From Roseisolibacter agri (GTDB lineage: Bacteria > Gemmatimonadota > Gemmatimonadetes > Gemmatimonadales > Gemmatimonadaceae): a stretch of 64,000 nt of DNA. The translations under genes and the position numbers were made by a program. The first letter of the stretch is position 1. Each line of letters opens with the position of its first letter. The notes below the pieces were generated by a model. That model was not told the origin of the DNA, searched no databases, and worked only from the letters and a program-made list of their open reading frames with translations. Positions 61,867 to 64,000 of the stretch are shown one piece after another. The stretch covers positions 744,001-808,000 of the forward strand of contig NZ_BRXS01000001.1 of the NCBI RefSeq assembly GCF_030159095.1. Reading direction: 5' to 3'.

Positions 61867-62397
61867 GTGAGCGCGCCACGCGCTCCTGCGACCCGGCGTC
61901 GGCGGGTCGTGCGCGCCCTGCTCGTGCTGACGGGCGTGGGCACCGTGGCGGCGATCGCCCTGGGCGCGGTGATCGTGGGCTCGCCGGCGCACCGCATGCG
62001 GGCCATCGCCGCCGTGCGCTCGATCCCGCTGCGTCTGCAGGTCGCGCAGGCGGAGCTGGAGCGTGAGCGTCAGCGGAACCGTCCGCCGCCGGTGCTGCGC
62101 TGCGTGCCCGCGCGCACCGTCGGCGCGCCCGGCACGCTGCTGGCCGTCGACAGCGTGCCCGCGTCGTCCACGGCGACGGCGCTCTTCCTCTGGCAGCGGT
62201 CGGGGAACGCGTCGGCCGAGGTGCGCGCGTTGCGCGCGCTGCGCGCGACCGACGTGAAGGAGTTCCCGGGCACGCCGCGCGCGCTCGCGCTCACGGCGGA
62301 CGGTGGGGTGCTGCGGGCCGCGCGCCGCGCCGCGCCGACGGCGTCGGCGCAGCTCGCGGTGTCGGGCACGAAGGAGCTCTGCTTCGTCGCGAGCTAG
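61867..62397 (+). CDS. Small single-pass membrane protein of unknown function
   Basis: 176 aa from GTG 61867, 4 nt after the helicase stop (GTG chosen as it falls after the helicase frame). Basic N-terminus TRRRRVVR, then one membrane helix (ALLVLTGVGTVAAIALGAVIV), then a helical and Ala/Val-rich region with a Cys near residue 80 and another near the end (CFVAS). A type II topology with the C-terminal domain outside is likely. No family recognised. Confidence 0.65.
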   Translation: MSAPRAPATRRRRVVRALLVLTGVGTVAAIALGAVIVGSPAHRMRAIAAVRSIPLRLQVAQAELERERQRNRPPPVLRCVPARTVGAPGTLLAVDSVPASSTATALFLWQRSGNASAEVRALRALRATDVKEFPGTPRALALTADGGVLRAARRAAPTASAQLAVSGTKELCFVAS

Positions 62398-62419
62398 ACG
62401 CGCGCGACCGGCATCGGCG

Positions 62420-63736
62420 TCAGAGCCAGCGCGAGATCCGCGAGGCGCCCCACTCCAGCACGCGCTCGTTCATCGGGCGGCGCCGGAAGACGTCCAGCGT
62501 CACCTCGCGCGCGTACTGCAGGTCCGACTCGAACAGCCGCTCCATGCCGCACGCCACGGCGCGGTCGTGCACCATCAGCACGGTCTCGTCGTTGAAGGCC
62601 ATCGAGCGGTTGTCGAAGTTGTTCGTGCCGACCGCGGCCCACGCGCGGTCCGCGACGAGCGTCTTGGCGTGCATCATCGCCGCCGAGTACTCGAACAGGC
62701 GCACGCCGGCGCGCAGCAGCGCCTCGTACTTCGTGCGCCCGGCCCAGTAGGTCGTCTTGACGTCGCTCTGCCGGTCGGGCGCGAGGATGCGCACGTCCAC
62801 GCCGCGCCTCGCCGTCTCGGCCAGCATGCCGCAGAAGTGCTCGTCGGGGACGAAGTACGAGTTGCTGATCCACAGCCGCTCGCGCGCGCCCGCGATCGAG
62901 AGCGCCATGAACCGCTCCGCCGGCGTGGAGCCGAGGGTGGGCGAGCAGTGGAGCAGGCCGGCCCACGCGTCCTCACCGGCGCGGCGCGCGGGCTCCGGCT
63001 CGCCGTTCTCCTGCAGCGGGAAGAACACGTCGCCCGCCAGCAGCTCGCCCGTCGCCTCGGCCCACCCCGCCGCGAACGTCGCCTGCAGCTGCAGCACGGC
63101 CGGTCCCACGAAGCGCGCGGTCGTGTCGCGCCACTGGTCGCGATGGCGGCCGTCGCCGTACCACTTGTCGTCGATCCCGAAGCCGCCCGTGTAGCCGATG
63201 CGGCCGTCCACCGTGACGACGCGGATGTGCGAGCGGTGCTGCACCTTGTGCAGCTCCCACGGCCGCGTGGGGCGGAAGACCGCGACGCGCACGCCGGCCT
63301 GCTGCAGCCGCTTCCAGTAGTCCTCCGGCACCGGCGCGGAGCCGAACGCGTCGCGCAGGAAGAGCACCTTCACGCCCGCCCGCGCGCGCTCGACGATGAT
63401 CTCCGCGAACTCGTCGGCCATGCGGCCGCCCTGGCAGTAGTACAGCTGCAGCGTGATCGAGCGCTTCGCGCCGCGCAGGTCCTCCCACAGCTTCGGATAC
63501 AGATCGTCGCCGCACGAGTAGACGCTCACGGCGTGGCCGGGGCGCAGCTCCGTCTTCGTGAGCAGCTCCACCGTCGACCGGAACTCCTCCTCCGCGGCGC
63601 CGGGCAGCTCGCCGCCGGAGGAGGCGCGCACGCGCCGCACGGGCGTGCCGCGCGTGATGTAGAGCGCGCCGATGACCGCGAGCAGCAGCAGGACGAGCGT
63701 CGCGAGACCGCCCGCGACGTAGAGGAGCCAGGTCAT
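62420..63736 (-). CDS. Cardiolipin synthase/phospholipase D-like membrane protein
   Basis: 438 aa from ATG 63736. One N-terminal membrane helix (MTWLLYVAGGLATLVLLLLAV). Two PLD domains: the first reads HIRVVTVDGRIGYTGGF, where the HKD Lys is Arg; the second is canonical HAKTLVADRAWAAVGTNNFDNRS. Also ISNSYFVPDE between the two domains. Such proteins make cardiolipin from two phosphatidylglycerols. The changed first motif may affect activity. GTG 63748 is a possible earlier start. Confidence 0.88.
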   Translation of the reverse strand: MTWLLYVAGGLATLVLLLLAVIGALYITRGTPVRRVRASSGGELPGAAEEEFRSTVELLTKTELRPGHAVSVYSCGDDLYPKLWEDLRGAKRSITLQLYYCQGGRMADEFAEIIVERARAGVKVLFLRDAFGSAPVPEDYWKRLQQAGVRVAVFRPTRPWELHKVQHRSHIRVVTVDGRIGYTGGFGIDDKWYGDGRHRDQWRDTTARFVGPAVLQLQATFAAGWAEATGELLAGDVFFPLQENGEPEPARRAGEDAWAGLLHCSPTLGSTPAERFMALSIAGARERLWISNSYFVPDEHFCGMLAETARRGVDVRILAPDRQSDVKTTYWAGRTKYEALLRAGVRLFEYSAAMMHAKTLVADRAWAAVGTNNFDNRSMAFNDETVLMVHDRAVACGMERLFESDLQYAREVTLDVFRRRPMNERVLEWGASRISRWL

Positions 63737-63846
63737 GGTCGGGTGCACGAAGGCGGCGAGCCACGACGGTCGTCGTGGCCCACGCCTGACGCCGGGCTCA
63801 AGGGAAAGAACCGGGCCAGTCCGGAGCGCGCCCTCGCCGGCGAGAC

Positions 63847-64000
63847 TCAGGCGCCGTCGCCAGCCTCGCTCGGCACCTTGGCGGGCACGTGGTAGCGCTC
63901 CTCGCGCACTGGCCGGAAGCCACGCGCGAGGTAGTTCGGCAGCGCCGCCGGCCCGTCGAGCGTGCAGGTGTGCAGCCAGACGCGGTTCGCGCCCATCGCC
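63847..64000 (-). CDS. GNAT-family acetyltransferase, C-terminus (5' part outside window)
   Basis: The last 50 residues in the minus strand: NRVWLHTCTLDGPAALPNYL, ARGFRPVREERY, then a stop at 63847. The LHTCTLD-PAALPNYLARGF segment is typical of GNAT N-acetyltransferases. Transcribed into the cardiolipin-synthase-like gene. Substrate unknown. Confidence 0.75.
   Translation of the reverse strand, partial: AMGANRVWLHTCTLDGPAALPNYLARGFRPVREERYHVPAKVPSEAGDGA

Overview
The window is very GC-rich chromosomal DNA, roughly 70% G+C by eye, with densely packed genes on both strands and no tRNA, rRNA, CRISPR array or transposase that I can see. The best guess is a Gemmatimonadota bacterium, a member of the FCB superphylum. 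The support is the combination of a fused E1 alpha/beta 2-oxoacid dehydrogenase, many large secreted DUF4953, M14 and VPS10-type proteins, paired Pkn-type kinases with a shared C-terminal coiled coil, and TAnnTT-type promoter boxes. This is an inference; no database search was possible.

Layout. 1-4.1 kb: the 5' part of an E1 dehydrogenase (minus), an OmpA-like protein (plus) and a LuxR-type regulator (minus). 4.1-19.4 kb: an island of four large plus-strand lipoproteins. The first pair (4802-9901 and 10474-13587) shares an N-terminal domain, DUF11 repeats (8 and 3) and a C-terminal module that is identical at DNA level over 843 bp. The second pair (13918-16578 and 17037-19355) shares a different N-terminal domain and has SdrD/Cna-B/prealbumin-like folds. 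Each gene is followed by a strong U-less hairpin terminator. 19.4-25.6 kb: a DUF4953-type metalloprotease, a PLP dehydratase, a HIT protein, an HNH nuclease and a YcaQ-like winged-helix protein. 25.6-34.6 kb: a VPS10/BNR protein, an L,D-transpeptidase, glutamine-dependent NAD synthetase, a class A penicillin-binding protein and a nucleoside deaminase. 34.7-45.8 kb: an outer-membrane-type protein, Lon protease, two tandem Ser/Thr kinases and an MXAN_6640-like metalloprotease. 45.8-52.4 kb: a TPR protein, two alpha/beta hydrolases, a zinc ribbon, a Spy-like protein, an unknown conserved protein, a DEAD-box RNA helicase and a DUF218 protein. 52.6-64 kb: a lone prepilin, an M14 carboxypeptidase, 6-phosphofructokinase, a DxDxDG-repeat protein, a DEAH-type helicase with an Arg/Gly tail, a small membrane protein, a cardiolipin-synthase-like protein and the end of a GNAT acetyltransferase.

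Most genes are housekeeping (NAD synthesis, glycolysis, peptidoglycan, protein and RNA quality control) or secreted hydrolases suited to a peptide- and detritus-feeding heterotroph. The accessory part is the surface-lipoprotein island. Its two DUF11 genes each carry TAACCGCG direct repeats at exactly 11-bp pitch about 430 bp upstream of the start codon, and a LuxR-type regulator is divergently transcribed beside the first. A second novel-looking feature is a roughly 160-170-bp interspersed palindromic element with two full copies and one half copy between genes.
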